NCBI GenBank assembly: GCA_920105625.2
Contig: OV050030.1
Span: forward strand, 97,977,152 to 98,041,151
Length of the DNA stretch: 64,000 bases
Source of the DNA: Clusia tigrina
Taxonomy: Eukaryota > Arthropoda > Insecta > Diptera > Clusiidae
Direction: 5' to 3'
Numbering within the stretch: the first letter of the stretch is position 1; the number at the start of each line of letters is the position of its first letter. A model generated the notes under the pieces. The model worked only from the letters and a program-made list of their open reading frames with translations. It had not been told where the DNA came from and made no database searches. A program made the position numbers and the translations under genes. This document shows, piece after piece, positions 63,602 through 64,000 of this stretch.

Positions 63602-64000
63602 CACCTACACTACACCATAAACGGACAAACTGATTTCAATTTAAAGACATTATTTGTGATACGTTATCTCTGGATATACCGCTCAAACCCCTAGCAGATA
63701 TTGCAAAAGCGGTCGAAAATCTAACAAAAATTATACAAAACGGTGCCGCTACTCTGAAACTTTAAGATAAACATATAAATTGCGCGATTAACGCAGTTAT
63801 TAAGGAGATGATAGGTGCAATCCGAAAGTTAAGAAAGCTGTGGCAAATTACGAGATATCCAGAAGACAAAAAAATCAAATGTATTAATAAGGCAGCAAAA
63901 GAACTTAGACATAAAAGCATGGTAATAGAAAATGATGAAATTCAGCACTATTTGTCGAATTTGTCAGCAACAGATGCCACGGAATATTCGTTATGGAAGG
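63602..64000 (+). pseudogene. J5 endonuclease-RT linker
   Basis: The plus strand reads PLKPLADIAKAVENLTKIIQ, a stop, then AINAVIKEMIGAIRKLRKLW and INKAAKELRHKSMVIENDEI, ending LSATDATEYSLWK. This is the helical linker between endonuclease and RT of jockey elements. One stop codon (TAA, about 63766) is seen. The RT lies beyond the window. Confidence 0.78.

Larger units (their letters stand above)
61540..64000 (+). mobile_element. jockey-like non-LTR retrotransposon J5, 5' half, cut by window end
   Basis: Plus strand: ORF1 (about 61631-62720), ORF2 endonuclease (about 62951-63540) and the linker to RT (63600-64000). The gag, knuckle and endonuclease blocks match those of J0, J1, J2 and J4. It was the target of BEL-2B near its 5' end. 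Confidence 0.82.

Overview
The window reads as transposon-rich insect DNA, most likely from a fly. It is AT-rich and eukaryotic. Almost all recognisable coding sequence belongs to jockey-like, RTE-like and LOA/I-like non-LTR retrotransposons, BEL/Pao and Ty3/gypsy LTR retrotransposons, mariner and Transib DNA transposons, and one tRNA-derived SINE. I found no host gene, rRNA, functional tRNA, operon or CRISPR array. The fly assignment is inference from the mix of families. Gene density, mixed orientation and deep nesting suggest pericentromeric heterochromatin or a piRNA-cluster-like graveyard; sequence alone cannot prove that.

Layout, left to right. 1-1335: 5' part of a minus-strand jockey-like element (J0). 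About 1336-5365: unassigned DNA, then a minus-strand BEL element (BEL-1) abutting the reverse transcriptase of a second minus-strand jockey element (J1, to 8210), which holds a broken mariner (6882-8135). About 8211-23780: a plus-strand gypsy element with env (gypsy-1). A Transib transposon (9815-12189, target duplication CGGCG) sits in its reverse transcriptase. A complete BEL element (BEL-2A, 13844-23606, duplication GTGTC) sits near its env end and itself carries a minus-strand non-LTR element (18506-20348, duplication AGATT). 23781-25620: 5' half of another minus-strand jockey element (J2). 25846-26775: plus-strand jockey reverse transcriptase (J3).

From about 26900 to 46020 there is a four-level nest. 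A minus-strand non-LTR element is split by gypsy-3 (27903-45672, duplication ATTAAC). Gypsy-3 has its 5' LTR split by gypsy-2 (28242-40448, duplication CATA). Gypsy-2 contains a near-complete mariner (37153-38473, TA) and an internal 2.3 kb inverted piece of its own 5' region. 46480-49990 is a jockey element (J4) split by an RTE-like element. 49990-51245 is a gypsy RT/RNase H fragment (gypsy-4) holding the SINE (50577-50790, duplication AAAGTTTA). 51442-52680 holds minus-strand jockey and LOA/I-like remnants. 53649-61534 is a second copy of the BEL-2 family (BEL-2B, duplication ACAAT). 61540-64000 is the 5' half of a plus-strand jockey element (J5) cut by the window edge.

Most striking: the Transib ends look like a 12-/23-spacer pair of RAG recombination signals. 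Two independently inserted BEL-2 copies share the same inactivating lesions, so they were probably copied in trans. Gypsy-2 carries long inverted repeats that could give hairpin RNA. All alignments are by eye; percentages and unmarked boundaries are approximate.
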